Positions 9,109 to 18,963 of a stretch of DNA of 64,000 nucleotides are shown piece by piece (within the stretch, counting starts at the first letter, position 1; each line of letters begins with the position of its first letter). The stretch comes from Arcobacter cloacae (GTDB lineage: Bacteria; Campylobacterota; Campylobacteria; Campylobacterales; Arcobacteraceae): assembly GCF_013201935.1 (NCBI RefSeq), contig NZ_CP053833.1, forward strand, positions 1,612,001 to 1,676,000, written 5' to 3'. The translations under genes and the position numbers were made by a program. The notes under the pieces are model-generated. The model did no database searches, was not told where the DNA came from, and worked only from the letters and a program-made list of their open reading frames with translations.

Positions 9109-11214
9109 ATGAGTAATATAAATTTAGAAATCAAACAAAATATAGCAACATTAACTTTTGATTTAAAAGATGAAAAAATAAATAAATTATCATTTGAAAT
9201 TTTGAAAGAGTTCGATGAAAAATTAAATCAAATAAAAGAAGACTCTTCAATAAAAGCCTTGTTAATAGATAGTGCAAAAAAAGATATTTTTATAGCAGGG
9301 GCTGATATTAAAGAGATTGAAAAACTAAAAGATGAAAAAGAAGTTTATGACTCTTTGATGGAAGTACATGAGATATTTAATAAACTTGAAAACTTAGAAA
9401 TTCCAACAATAGCATATATAAATGGTGCTTGTATGGGAGGAGGACTTGAACTTGCCCTTGCTTGTAAATATAGAGTTTGTTCAACTAATCAAAAAACAAA
9501 AATAGCTTTTCCAGAGATTAAACTAGGAATTTTCCCTGGATTTGCAGGAACTATTAGAGCTCCAAAAGTAGTAGGTTTAGTAAATGCTTTAGACTTAATC
9601 CTAAGTGGAAAAACAATTGATGCAAAAAAAGCCTATAAAATAAAACTTGCTGATATGATTTTTGATGATGCACAAAAAGAGTTTATGCTTGATGATTTTA
9701 TAAAAAAAGCTATTTATGGAACAGTAAAAAATAGAATCACTTTTAATCCTTTAAATTATGCCCCATTAAATGAAATTGTTTTCAAAAAAGCACTTAGAAA
9801 TTTAGAATCAAAAGTACATAAAGATTTCAAAGCCCCTTATGTTGCCCTTGATGTTATAAAAGCAACTTTACATAAAGAGTTAGAAGATGCAATAAAAATT
9901 GAAGCAAAAGAGTTTTCAAAATTGGCCGTTACAAAAGAGTCAAAAAATATGATAAAACTCTTTTTCTTATTTGAAAAATTAAACAAAAATTATGAAAAGA
10001 GTTCAAATCCTATCTCAAATGCTATTGTTTTAGGAAATGGAGTTATGGGAAAAGGAATTATTTATCTATTCTCTAAATATTTAAAAGATGTAAGAATCAA
10101 ACTAAGAGATTTAAGCCAAGCCCATGAAATTTTAAAAGATGTAGCAAAAATTTATGATTACTCGATAAAATCAAGAAGTATGATAAAAAATCAAGTTGAT
10201 TTTAAACTAAATAAAATCTCTTATACAGATAAATTTATAGGTTTTAAAAATTTTGATTTTATTATTGAAGCGATAATCGAAGATGAAAAAACAAAAAAAG
10301 AGACTTATAAAGAACTTGAAAATGTTATAGGTGAAAATACAATAATTGTCACAAATACTTCATCAATTTCTATAGAAAAATTATCAGATGAAATAAAAAA
10401 TAAAGAAAACTTCTTAGGAGTTCACTTTTTTAATCCTGTAAATTTAATGCCACTTGTTGAAGTAATACCAACAAAACATACTTCAAAACAAACTATAAAT
10501 AAAGTTTGTGAAATGCTTATAAATTCTGGGAAAACTCCTATTATAGTAGGTGATTGTGCAGGTTTTATAGTAAATAGAATCTTACTTCCATATTTAAATG
10601 AAGCAGCTTTCATACTAGAACAAGGCTCAAAAATTGAAAGAATTGATTCAATTATAAAAGATTTTGGAATGCCAATGGGTCCATTTACACTTGCTGATAC
10701 TGTTGGAATTGATATAGGATATAAAGTTGCTAATATTTTAAATGAAGCCTATAAAGATAGAATGCCAATAGCTTCAATCATAGAAAAAATGTATGAAAAA
10801 AATCTTTTAGGAGTAAAAACTAAAGAAGGTTTTTATGAATACACAGGACGTGATAAATATCCAAATTCTCATGTTACTTCAATGCTAGAAAACAATGGTA
10901 GAATTTTTGAAGATGAAGAGATAGTTCAAAGATGTCTTTATATTATGATAAATGAAGCTAGTAGATGCTTAGAAGAAAACATCGTGACAGAAGCTTCAGT
11001 TATTGATTTTGCAATGATTACAGGAACTGGTTTTCCTGCATATAAAGGCGGATTATTAAGTTATGCAAATGAAATTGGACTAAAAAATATCTTAGAATCT
11101 TTAAGAAAATTTGAAAAAGATTATGGAGAGAGATTTAAGCCTTCAAATCTTTTGGTTAGATTAGTTGAAGAGTATGAAGATTTTGAAACAGGAGAGAGTT
11201 TATGGAAGCATTAG
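9109..11214 (+). CDS. fadJ: bifunctional enoyl-CoA hydratase / 3-hydroxyacyl-CoA dehydrogenase
   Basis: The 701-residue protein fuses a crotonase domain (about 1-200) to an NAD-dependent 3-hydroxyacyl-CoA dehydrogenase (about 300-700). In the first, [24 protein letters not shown] and [14 protein letters not shown] carry the oxyanion-hole glycines and both catalytic glutamates. In the second, GNGVMGKGI is the Rossmann NAD motif and [17 protein letters not shown] holds the His-Glu pair. The protein is the multifunctional alpha subunit of beta-oxidation (FadB/FadJ family) and would work with the thiolase encoded just upstream. The ribosome binding site GGAGATATAAAAA lies inside the end of the thiolase gene. 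Whether it is FadB or FadJ cannot be settled by eye. Confidence 0.92.
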   Translation: MSNINLEIKQNIATLTFDLKDEKINKLSFEILKEFDEKLNQIKEDSSIKALLIDSAKKDIFIAGADIKEIEKLKDEKEVYDSLMEVHEIFNKLENLEIPTIAYINGACMGGGLELALACKYRVCSTNQKTKIAFPEIKLGIFPGFAGTIRAPKVVGLVNALDLILSGKTIDAKKAYKIKLADMIFDDAQKEFMLDDFIKKAIYGTVKNRITFNPLNYAPLNEIVFKKALRNLESKVHKDFKAPYVALDVIKATLHKELEDAIKIEAKEFSKLAVTKESKNMIKLFFLFEKLNKNYEKSSNPISNAIVLGNGVMGKGIIYLFSKYLKDVRIKLRDLSQAHEILKDVAKIYDYSIKSRSMIKNQVDFKLNKISYTDKFIGFKNFDFIIEAIIEDEKTKKETYKELENVIGENTIIVTNTSSISIEKLSDEIKNKENFLGVHFFNPVNLMPLVEVIPTKHTSKQTINKVCEMLINSGKTPIIVGDCAGFIVNRILLPYLNEAAFILEQGSKIERIDSIIKDFGMPMGPFTLADTVGIDIGYKVANILNEAYKDRMPIASIIEKMYEKNLLGVKTKEGFYEYTGRDKYPNSHVTSMLENNGRIFEDEEIVQRCLYIMINEASRCLEENIVTEASVIDFAMITGTGFPAYKGGLLSYANEIGLKNILESLRKFEKDYGERFKPSNLLVRLVEEYEDFETGESLWKH

Positions 11215-13562
11215 TTTTATTATTGATTGTTTTAGGTTTTGGATTTTTTTCCTTTCCACTTTACAGTTATTTTATAGCTGTAGGAGTTTATAGTATTATA
11301 TTTTTTGATGTAGGAGCATTATTTTGGACTATTTTTGCTCTTTTAGCTATTGTTCTTTTATTGCCATCATTTAGAATAAAACTAATAAGTTCTAAACTTG
11401 TGAATTTTATAAATAAAAATGGTTTATTGCCAAAAATATCACAAACAGAACAAGCAGCACTTCAAGCTGGAACAAACTGGGTTGAAGCTGATTTTTTTAA
11501 AGCAGAAGTAAATTTTAAAGCTATAAATGCACAAAAAGTTACAACTTTAACACAAGAAGAACAAAGTTTTTTAGATAATGAAGTAAATGAACTTTGTAAT
11601 ATGACAAGCGATTGGGAAATTTTTCAAAATAGAGATTTAAGCCCAGAAGTTTGGCAATTTATAAAAGAGAAAAAATTCTTTGGAATGATTATTCCAAAAG
11701 AGTATGAAGGACTTGGATTTTCTGCAACTGCTCACTCTAAAGTAATAGAAAAATTAGTTTCAAGATCACAAGTTTTAGCTATTACTATTATGGTGCCAAA
11801 TTCACTTGGACCTGCTGAGTTAATTCTAAAACACGGAACATTAAATCAAAAAGAGAAATATCTAAAAGATTTAGCAAATGGAAAACTTGTGCCTTGTTTT
11901 GGTTTAACAGAACCAAATGCTGGAAGTGATGCGACTTCTATTACTTCAAATGGTGTGATTTTTAAAGATGCAAATGATGAATTAAAAATCAGATTAAACT
12001 TTGAAAAAAGATATATAACTTTAGGAAATGTAGCAACTTTAATTGGTCTTGCTTTTGTTTTAAAAGACCCTGAACATTTACTTGGAGATAAAGAAGATTT
12101 AGGTATTACTTTTGCTGTTTTTGATTCAAAACTAGAAGGTATTGATAACTCAAAAAGACATGACCCACTTGGAATTCCTTTTGTAAACTCTCCACTTTAT
12201 GGAAAAGATGTGATTATTGATATGGAAAATATCATAGGTGAAACTTCTGGTATTGGAAAAGGTTGGCAAATGCTTGTTGAATCTTTATCTATAGGACGTG
12301 GAATTTCGTTGCCAAGTGTTAGTCTTGGTGGAAGTAAATTAGCTTTAAATGTTGTAGCTTCATACTCTCAACTTAGAGAACAATTTGGACTTAGTATCAA
12401 TCATTTTGAAGGGGTAGAAGAAAAAATTGCAAAAATTGCAGCCTTTACGTATATGTTAAATGCTTCAAGAAACTATACTTTAGATGCTATTGATGATGGG
12501 GTAAAACCAGGTGTTATAAACTCTATTATGAAATATCATGCAACTGAAAAATTCAGAACTGTTATAAATGACTCAATGGATGTTTTAGGAGGAAGTGCGA
12601 TTATAAGAGGGGAAAACAACCTTTTAGCTCACGCTTATTTTGCCTTACCTATTTCAATAACAGTTGAAGGTGCAAATATTTTAACAAGAAATCTAATGCA
12701 ATTTGGTCAAGGATTAATCAAATCTCATCCATATATTTATAAACAAATAGAGGCTTTAAATAGCAATAATGTAGAAGCCTTTGATAAAGTATTTTTTTCT
12801 CATGTAGGTTTGGTATATAGTGCATTTTGTAAGTCATTGGCATATTATCTTACAAGAGGACAAATCTCTTGTCAAAAAGGAAATTTCCAAAGATATAAAC
12901 AAAAACTCTCTTGGGTTAGTGCTGAATTTACACTTTTGACAAATATTGCTTTAGGAATTTTAGGACCATCTTTGAAAAAAAGAGAAAATATAAGTGCTAG
13001 ATTTGGAGATATTTTATCAAATTGTTATTTGATAACTGCAACTTTAAGGGAATTTGAGATTAATCCAAATGAAAAAGATGAACTATTAGTAGATTATATT
13101 TGTAACTACTGCTTCAATGAAATTCAAATTGCAAGGGAAGAAATCATCACAAATATTGGATATTTAGGATATTTACTTCCAATAGTTAAAGTAAATCCTT
13201 TTTCAATTAAAGCAAATGATAAACTAAATGAAAAAATAGTAAAAAATCTATCAAATCAAGACTATTTACAAAGTTTAACTTCAACTTTGTTTATCTCAAA
13301 AGATGAAAATGATAGATTAGCAAAACTACAACTTGCTGTTAAACTAAACAAAGAGTGTGAAAATTCATTTAAAATTTTAAAAGATGCAATTAAAAATGGA
13401 ACTATCAAAAAAGATAGTCCAGAGAATATGACAAAAGAGCTTTTAGAAAAAAATCTTCTAACAAAAGAAGAGATAGAAAAAATGCTCGAAGCACATACTT
13501 TAAAACAAGAAGTAATAAGTGTAGATTCATTTGATGCAAAGGAATACAAGGCTTTAAGATGA
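11202..13562 (+). CDS. fadE: acyl-CoA dehydrogenase, FadE type
   Basis: This 786-residue flavoprotein is close to the size of E. coli FadE. Two hydrophobic N-terminal segments (about 3-25 and 32-55) should anchor it to the inner membrane. The acyl-CoA dehydrogenase core follows, with GLTEPNAGSDATS near residues 232-245. A long C-terminal extension resembles the FadE-specific domain. It makes the first double bond in beta-oxidation and passes electrons to an electron carrier not encoded here. The ATG lies 13 nt inside the end of the preceding gene, with GGAGAGAG upstream, which points to translational coupling. Confidence 0.92.
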   Translation: MEALVLLLIVLGFGFFSFPLYSYFIAVGVYSIIFFDVGALFWTIFALLAIVLLLPSFRIKLISSKLVNFINKNGLLPKISQTEQAALQAGTNWVEADFFKAEVNFKAINAQKVTTLTQEEQSFLDNEVNELCNMTSDWEIFQNRDLSPEVWQFIKEKKFFGMIIPKEYEGLGFSATAHSKVIEKLVSRSQVLAITIMVPNSLGPAELILKHGTLNQKEKYLKDLANGKLVPCFGLTEPNAGSDATSITSNGVIFKDANDELKIRLNFEKRYITLGNVATLIGLAFVLKDPEHLLGDKEDLGITFAVFDSKLEGIDNSKRHDPLGIPFVNSPLYGKDVIIDMENIIGETSGIGKGWQMLVESLSIGRGISLPSVSLGGSKLALNVVASYSQLREQFGLSINHFEGVEEKIAKIAAFTYMLNASRNYTLDAIDDGVKPGVINSIMKYHATEKFRTVINDSMDVLGGSAIIRGENNLLAHAYFALPISITVEGANILTRNLMQFGQGLIKSHPYIYKQIEALNSNNVEAFDKVFFSHVGLVYSAFCKSLAYYLTRGQISCQKGNFQRYKQKLSWVSAEFTLLTNIALGILGPSLKKRENISARFGDILSNCYLITATLREFEINPNEKDELLVDYICNYCFNEIQIAREEIITNIGYLGYLLPIVKVNPFSIKANDKLNEKIVKNLSNQDYLQSLTSTLFISKDENDRLAKLQLAVKLNKECENSFKILKDAIKNGTIKKDSPENMTKELLEKNLLTKEEIEKMLEAHTLKQEVISVDSFDAKEYKALR

Positions 13563-15685
13563 TAGATAAAAATGATTTGCTTATAAACACAAATGGTTAT
13601 GTTTTAAGTCTACTTCAAAAAATTTTAGATGCAAATATTGAAGTAATTGGAGTTGAAAATATTCCAAAACATAATCCCAAAATGTTTGTTGCAAATCATT
13701 TTACAAGAACAGAAGCAATGCTTGTACCTTATACTTTATACAATCTTACAAATAAAAAAGTGGGAGTTATTGCCGATGATTCTTTATTTAAAACTTTTTT
13801 TGGAAATTTCTTAGAAAATCTAGGAGCTTTAAAAAAAAGTGCAGAAAATAGAAATGAACATATTATTGGGGATTTAATAACTTCTTGTAAAGATTGGATG
13901 ATTTTTCCAGAAGGAATAATGGTAAAAGCAAAAGATATTTCAAAAATTGATAAAAACTTTTGTGTAAAAATAGATGGAACTTGCCAAAGAGTCTATACAG
14001 GAGCTGCTGTTTTTGCCCTGACTTCTCAAATTTTTAGACAAAAATATTTTGATAATACTTTAGAAGATTATGAAGATTTTAGTAAAAAATATTTCATAAA
14101 CAAATGTAGCGATATAAACGGTCATGAAACGATGCTTGTACCTATAAATATCTCATATTCACGCCTTAGAAATGGAAAAAACTTTTTAGTTGATATGGCT
14201 AGTAAACTCTTTGATGAAATGGGAAAAAATTTTAAAGAGGAGTTAGAAATAGAGAGTAATATTATTTTGAACTCTAAAATAACTATTAGAATTTTAGAAC
14301 CTATTTCTACAAAAAAACTTTTAGAAAATTTCTATGAAAAAAATCTATCAAATGAAAAAATCATAAACAACCTTCGATATGAAGTTACTCATAACTTTAT
14401 GAATAAAATCTATGAATCATTGAGTATAAACTTTGATCATATTTTTGTTTTAATTCTATTTTTATATCCAAAAAAAGAGATAGAAATAGAGTATTTTAAA
14501 AGATTGATTTATATTACTATTTTTAAAATAAAAGAGAAAAATATCTTTTGTGATGAAGATATAAACAAAAATCTAATCTATTTAATTTCCTATGAAAAAT
14601 ATAAAATCTTTGATGAAATACTTCAAATTGCTATAAATGATAATATTTTAACAACAGATGAAATAAACTGCCATAAGTACAAAATAAATAAAGAAAATCT
14701 TTTAAATAGTTTTACTCATCACACAATCAGATTAAAAAACATATTAAGAGTGATTTTAAATGAAGTTTTAATACAAGAAGAAGTTGTAAATATAGTAAAA
14801 AATCTAATTTCAAATAATGAAGAGTTAAATAATAAAATTTTACTAGAAATTTTAAAATATGAAGAGGATATAGAGTTTGAAAATAGTTATAAAAAATTTG
14901 AAAAACATAAAGAAATAAAAGAAAAAGAGATAGGAAAACATAAATATTTTGAAAATAAAAACTCTAATAGTTGTGTTATTGCTATTCATGGTTTCTCCTC
15001 TGCGCCAAAAGAGATGGAGAAACTAGCTGTATTTTTAAGTAAAAACGGTTTCAATGTTCAAACTCCAAGATTAGATGGACATGGAACTGTATGCGAAGAT
15101 TTAAAAGATAAAGTTTGGCAAGATTGGTATAAATCAGTTTCAAGATCAATAATAATCGCTTCATTACAATATAAAAAAGTTTTTATTATTGGCTTTTCAA
15201 CAGGAGGATTATTAGCACTTTTAAGTACAAAAAAACAGTATAAAGAGTTTGTAAGTTTGATTTGCATAAACGCAGCACTTCATCTAAATGATATGAGAAT
15301 AAAAACCTTACTTCCTGCTATTACCTTTTGGAATGATGTGGTTAAATATTTTTCTGAAGAGAAATATACAAAAGAGTATGTTGATAATTTTCCAGAAAAT
15401 CCTCAAATAAACTATCATAAGCATTATATCGATTCTATTGAACAACTAAGTTTATTGATGAGTAAAACAAAAAAAATTCTTCCAAAAATAAAAAAACCAA
15501 TACTAATAATACAATCAAAAGATGACCCTGTTGTAAATCCAAGTTCTGCCCATGAGATTTTTGAAAAAATTAGTTCAAGACATAAAACACTAAAAATTAT
15601 AGAATCAAAAAAACATGTAATAGTAACAGAAGATAATGAAGAGTTGTTTTATTCAATTTTAGATTTTATAAAATCAGAACAATAA
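13559..15685 (+). CDS. PlsC-like acyltransferase fused to an alpha/beta hydrolase
   Basis: The 708-residue protein joins two lipid enzymes. The N-terminal part (about 1-280) resembles lysophospholipid acyltransferases: NHFTRTE at 46-52 aligns with the NHX4D active site, but glutamate stands where aspartate is usual, and FPEG is at 116-119. A middle helical stretch (about 280-465) is unassigned. The C-terminal part (about 468-708) is a carboxylesterase/lysophospholipase-like hydrolase with IHGFSSAP near 476, the nucleophile elbow GFSTGG near 544, an SKDDPVV aspartate near 653 and a KKHVIV histidine near 683. It overlaps fadE by 4 nt, so it is part of the fatty-acid operon. Substrates are unknown; moving acyl chains between lipids and CoA pools would fit the context. 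Confidence 0.8.
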   Translation: MIDKNDLLINTNGYVLSLLQKILDANIEVIGVENIPKHNPKMFVANHFTRTEAMLVPYTLYNLTNKKVGVIADDSLFKTFFGNFLENLGALKKSAENRNEHIIGDLITSCKDWMIFPEGIMVKAKDISKIDKNFCVKIDGTCQRVYTGAAVFALTSQIFRQKYFDNTLEDYEDFSKKYFINKCSDINGHETMLVPINISYSRLRNGKNFLVDMASKLFDEMGKNFKEELEIESNIILNSKITIRILEPISTKKLLENFYEKNLSNEKIINNLRYEVTHNFMNKIYESLSINFDHIFVLILFLYPKKEIEIEYFKRLIYITIFKIKEKNIFCDEDINKNLIYLISYEKYKIFDEILQIAINDNILTTDEINCHKYKINKENLLNSFTHHTIRLKNILRVILNEVLIQEEVVNIVKNLISNNEELNNKILLEILKYEEDIEFENSYKKFEKHKEIKEKEIGKHKYFENKNSNSCVIAIHGFSSAPKEMEKLAVFLSKNGFNVQTPRLDGHGTVCEDLKDKVWQDWYKSVSRSIIIASLQYKKVFIIGFSTGGLLALLSTKKQYKEFVSLICINAALHLNDMRIKTLLPAITFWNDVVKYFSEEKYTKEYVDNFPENPQINYHKHYIDSIEQLSLLMSKTKKILPKIKKPILIIQSKDDPVVNPSSAHEIFEKISSRHKTLKIIESKKHVIVTEDNEELFYSILDFIKSEQ

Positions 15686-15692
15686 ACTTTGT

Positions 15693-15698
15693 TATAAT
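15693..15698 (+). promoter_or_regulatory. -10 box upstream of the M48 protease gene
   Basis: TATAAT sits 48 nt before the ATG at 15746, just past the stop of the fusion gene. It suggests the protease has its own promoter instead of depending on the fatty-acid operon. Confidence 0.45.
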
Positions 15699-15745
15699 GA
15701 AAGATATTATAAAATCACTCTATATAACATTAAAAAGGATTTAAA

Positions 15746-16504
15746 ATGAAACTTTTAAGAACTCTGTTTTTTGTTAGTTTAACATTGATTATTATTGCTG
15801 GTTGTACACATAAAACACCTTATACAAATAGATCTCAAATGATTTTTCTATCGCAAAAAGAAGAATTAGCACTAGGTGAAAAATCATATAAACAAACTTT
15901 ATCTGAATCAAAAGTTGTTGTTGGAACAAAAGATGCCAATAGAGTTAGAAATATTGGTTCAAAAATAGCAAAAGTTGCTAATAGAAGTGATTTTAACTGG
16001 GAATTCAATCTTGTTCAAAATGATGAAATGAATGCTTTTTGTTTACCTGGAGGGAAAGTTGTAGTTTATACAGGAATTTTAAAAGCAGCACATAATGATG
16101 ACCAATTAGCTACTGTAATTTCTCACGAAATTGCCCATGCTCTTGCACGTCATGGAGCTGAAAGAATGAGTGCATCAATGGTACAGCAAGGTTTACAAGT
16201 TGTAGGGAATATAGCTATAGGAGCAACAGCCCCTCAATATCAAAATCTTTTTAATCAAACATATGGAATTGGTTCACAAGTAGGAGTTATGCTTCCATAT
16301 GGAAGAATGCAAGAGACAGAAGCTGATGAAATAGGTATTTATTTGATGTACAAAGCTGGATACAATGTAAATGAAGCATTAAAATTTTGGGAAAATATGA
16401 GTGAAGGTAAAAAAGAAGGAAGTGATTTTTTCTCAACTCATCCAAGCTCAACTAATAGAATAAATGATATCCAAAAAGTTATTGTAAAACTACCAAAATC
16501 TTAA
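15746..16504 (+). CDS. M48-family metalloprotease lipoprotein (LoiP/BepA-like)
   Basis: The 252-residue protein starts with a signal peptide ending in the lipobox IAGC (C20), so it should be a lipoprotein facing the periplasm. The zinc site HEIAH is at 127-131, and the third ligand lies in ETEADEIG near 193-200. Length and single-domain form match small M48 lipoproteins such as E. coli LoiP (YggG); it lacks the TPR region of BepA. The likely role is quality control of envelope proteins. A ribosome binding site AAAAAGGAT precedes the ATG. The gene ends exactly where a palindrome and a decayed cyclase fragment begin. Confidence 0.9.
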   Translation: MKLLRTLFFVSLTLIIIAGCTHKTPYTNRSQMIFLSQKEELALGEKSYKQTLSESKVVVGTKDANRVRNIGSKIAKVANRSDFNWEFNLVQNDEMNAFCLPGGKVVVYTGILKAAHNDDQLATVISHEIAHALARHGAERMSASMVQQGLQVVGNIAIGATAPQYQNLFNQTYGIGSQVGVMLPYGRMQETEADEIGIYLMYKAGYNVNEALKFWENMSEGKKEGSDFFSTHPSSTNRINDIQKVIVKLPKS

Positions 16505-16528
16505 GAATATAGTTTAAAACTATATTCT
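16504..16528. repeat. 25-bp palindrome after the M48 gene
   Basis: The sequence has two perfect 12-nt arms (AGAATATAGTTT and its reverse complement) around one central A, beginning on the last base of the protease stop codon. No T-run follows on either strand, so it is not a classical terminator. Its right arm is shared with the sequence just past the intact cyclase gene at 22902-22917. Confidence 0.6.
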
Positions 16529-16620
16529 AACTGCTAAACTAAAAGATAATGAAATTGTTAGATTTTCATTGTAAAACAGAGTTTTTTCAAATTTCTTCTA
16601 TTCTTTCAACTAATTTTAAA
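16512..16620 (-). pseudogene. decayed 3' fragment of a GGDEF gene
   Basis: Read on the minus strand this stretch gives YNENLTISLSFSLAV then RI and a stop, matching YNENLTIPLSFSLGV and the final RI of the intact cyclase at 22909-24147. Upstream, VERIEEI corresponds to KRIEKI of that cyclase, but in another frame and with a stop. About 80 nt found in the intact gene (roughly 22918-22997) are missing here. This is therefore a frameshifted, internally deleted duplicate of the last part of that gene. Its end overlaps the 3' end of the neighbouring 169-residue gene. Confidence 0.75.
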
Positions 16621-17115
16621 TTTTTTGTCAAAACTTAAACAATATAAACTAACATAATATGGCTTATCTGATATAACTTTGAAACTCTTTGGTAAATTTA
16701 CAATATAGCTTTCTACAAAACTAATAGCTTCTTCTGAGCTTTTATATTTAAGTATTCTATTTACTCTTTGTTCTTCTTTAGTTATATCACAATTAGATTT
16801 ATCAAATTTTATATATGGTGTAAAATCTAATATTCGAAAGTTCTCTTGTGAAATCAATTCAAACTTATTAGAAAGATAATAGCTCTTTTCACTTATTGAA
16901 ACTACAAAAATTGTATTTTGAGTGATGACATTATTTTCATCTTCAATAGTTTTAATTATCTCAATTACTTTTTCTATATCTTCTAACTCTTTAATTTCAT
17001 TTTGAACTTTTACTACAAATTCATTTCTCAAAGCTTCTTTTCCAAGAGCATTAAAAAAGCCATTATTTACAGTATCAACTTTACTTCCTAAATATCTTAT
17101 CTCAATAATTGTCAT
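16606..17115 (-). CDS. hypothetical protein, 169 residues
   Basis: I do not recognise this protein. It is soluble-looking, of mixed alpha/beta composition, with no signal peptide, membrane segment or obvious catalytic motif. It has an acidic helical stretch at about residues 39-62. It starts 2 nt after the stop of the 142-residue gene, so both are in one transcript inside the accessory block. Its last codons overlap the cyclase remnant, which may mean its original C terminus was altered when the block was inserted. Confidence 0.6.
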   Translation of the reverse strand: MTIIEIRYLGSKVDTVNNGFFNALGKEALRNEFVVKVQNEIKELEDIEKVIEIIKTIEDENNVITQNTIFVVSISEKSYYLSNKFELISQENFRILDFTPYIKFDKSNCDITKEEQRVNRILKYKSSEEAISFVESYIVNLPKSFKVISDKPYYVSLYCLSFDKKFKIS

Positions 17116-17117
17116 AT

Positions 17118-17546
17118 TTATTCCCTATTATTTAATTTATAATGGATTAATCCATTTAAATCAATATGTTTAATTTGACTAAAATCCAACCATCCATTTT
17201 CAATATATTTTAATTTTGTTTTTATAGATTTTAACTCATTTTTACCTACTACTTTTATTGCTTCATTCATAATAAAAAGTTCATTAAATAGCTCATATTT
17301 AAAATCGAAAGATTCAAGAGATTTTTTATAATCTTTTGAACAATCATTATAAATTGATATTATAGTTTGATAGATGGTAAAGTTTTTTAAGATTTTTTTG
17401 ATGTTTTTTTGTGGTTTAGATTTTGATATAAAACTATTTATAATATGTGCTTCATTTATAAAAATATCATTATTCTTATCTATTTGAAAAACAGCAATTT
17501 TAGTCTTTTTTTCTTTGATACTAATTGCTAAAAAGATTTTTTCCAT
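17118..17546 (-). CDS. hypothetical protein, 142 residues
   Basis: I cannot assign this protein. Its N terminus (MEKIFLAISIKEKKTKIAVF) loosely recalls the first strands of an RNase H/actin-like fold, but no acidic catalytic residues are apparent, so I make no functional claim. It is the first gene of a two-gene transcript with the 169-residue protein. The ribosome binding site TAGGAGT lies inside a small palindrome at 17557-17572. Confidence 0.6.
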   Translation of the reverse strand: MEKIFLAISIKEKKTKIAVFQIDKNNDIFINEAHIINSFISKSKPQKNIKKILKNFTIYQTIISIYNDCSKDYKKSLESFDFKYELFNELFIMNEAIKVVGKNELKSIKTKLKYIENGWLDFSQIKHIDLNGLIHYKLNNRE

Positions 17547-17556
17547 AAAGTTACTC

Positions 17557-17572
17557 CTAAATGTATATTTAG
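17557..17572. promoter_or_regulatory. palindrome overlapping the upstream region of the 142-residue gene
   Basis: CTAAAT and ATTTAG arms are separated by GTAT. The left arm overlaps the TAGGAGT ribosome binding site of the downstream minus-strand gene. It could be an operator or a small RNA hairpin; the sequence is AT-rich enough that chance is possible. Confidence 0.3.
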
Positions 17573-17606
17573 AAGTATAACTTTAGTAGATTACATAAGT
17601 TTGTAG

Positions 17607-18914
17607 TTAAGGTATAATTTCAGCTTTATTATCTTCAATAAGTTGTATAGCTTTTTTAATTTCTTTTGTATATTCTGTTAAATAGAAACTAAATTTTTCA
17701 TCATCAAAAAGTTCAAAAGTTGGTTCGGTTACATCTTTTGCATAAAAATAAAGTTCTGGATATTCTATATGCTTATATTTAGTATAATGCCCTAAATATC
17801 CATATTTCTCTAATAAGCTTGTTAATATTTTATTATCTTTTGTTTTATTTGCTTGTCTTGAACCAATTAAACTTATTTCAAGATACATATAATCATTATC
17901 TCTTTGATAAAGTTCTATTTTAAAAATATGTTTTTTATATTTGATATTAACAAATAATCCAAAACTCGAATAATGATTATGATGTCTTTTTTCAACAATT
18001 TTAGCAATTTTATCTTCATATGCAATATCATATTTATAATCAAATTCTTTATCTGAAAATAAATCAATTTCTAAACTATTGTTATCTTTATTTACTTTTT
18101 TATTAATTGTCATTTTACTTACACGGTTATATAACTCATTCCAAAAGTCAACTTCTTTTTTAGCCCAAAGTCTTGTATAATTTTGAGTCATAACATGTAA
18201 TGTTTCAATATCATTTTTATCTTTAATTAACTCATCCATTTTATTATTAATCTCCTTTGGTAATTGTCCTGTAATCCTATGAATAATTTCTTGATATTGT
18301 TTAATACTCTCTTGGAGTTTCGTTATATTAGTTTTTTTAATGCACTCTGAGAGCCACCATTCAATATCAAGGCTAAAAGATAATAAACAAATATCATCTT
18401 TATTTAATGAACCTAAACTTTGTTCACTTGGCATATCTCCAAATTTCGTTAAATAAAATAGTTTTATTTCTTTTTTTTGCTTATATTTTGTATTTCTTCT
18501 GTTAAGTTCTTTCATGTAGTCACTTAACTGTTTATCTTGGTCTCCAGCATCAATTTTCATTTCAATACCAATTAAATATTTAGATGTTTCAATTGTAAAA
18601 TCAATTCGTCTATTAACATCTGTTAAGTCTTCTCTATTTACAATATTTTTATTATTATCAATATCATCTAAATCTAATTCTAAGGCTTCAGTAATAAATA
18701 ACTTAAAAAATTTATTTCCTTGTGCATGACTACCACAAGGATTAATCAATTCATAGATAAGCTTTGAATGTAAGTTAACTTCATCATTTGTTTTTCTAAG
18801 TAAGGAACATATATTAAAGGTTCCACCTTCCTTAGCCTGTTCCTTTTTATGTAAACTGAAAATTTTATTGAACTTATTTAGCATTATTCTTTGTTTACGA
18901 ATGCTTATAGACAT
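17607..18914 (-). CDS. PD-(D/E)XK nuclease-superfamily protein
   Basis: The 435-residue protein resembles the PDDEXK_4 family. Residues about 33-70 include the family-type start (VNLHSKLIYELINPCG, then NKFFKLFI). The nuclease core has D105 in RRIDFTIE, E118-M-K120 in IGIEMKIDAGDQ, and D125-Q126 followed by KQLSDY. The C-terminal 250 residues are unassigned. Such proteins are often found in defence islands and are presumed DNases, but substrate and partners are unknown. It lies in the accessory block, separated from the two unknown genes by 60 nt and from the IS-split gene by 49 nt. Confidence 0.75.
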   Translation of the reverse strand: MSISIRKQRIMLNKFNKIFSLHKKEQAKEGGTFNICSLLRKTNDEVNLHSKLIYELINPCGSHAQGNKFFKLFITEALELDLDDIDNNKNIVNREDLTDVNRRIDFTIETSKYLIGIEMKIDAGDQDKQLSDYMKELNRRNTKYKQKKEIKLFYLTKFGDMPSEQSLGSLNKDDICLLSFSLDIEWWLSECIKKTNITKLQESIKQYQEIIHRITGQLPKEINNKMDELIKDKNDIETLHVMTQNYTRLWAKKEVDFWNELYNRVSKMTINKKVNKDNNSLEIDLFSDKEFDYKYDIAYEDKIAKIVEKRHHNHYSSFGLFVNIKYKKHIFKIELYQRDNDYMYLEISLIGSRQANKTKDNKILTSLLEKYGYLGHYTKYKHIEYPELYFYAKDVTEPTFELFDDEKFSFYLTEYTKEIKKAIQLIEDNKAEIIP

Positions 18915-18963
18915 AAAATAAAACCTTTTTGCTTTATTCTATCAAAATAATAAAAAATCAATC

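Noticed and set aside
16504-16528. Palindrome as terminator of the M48 gene
   Set aside because: The stem is strong but no T-run follows, and half of it is shared with the cyclase gene end, so I list it as a repeat.
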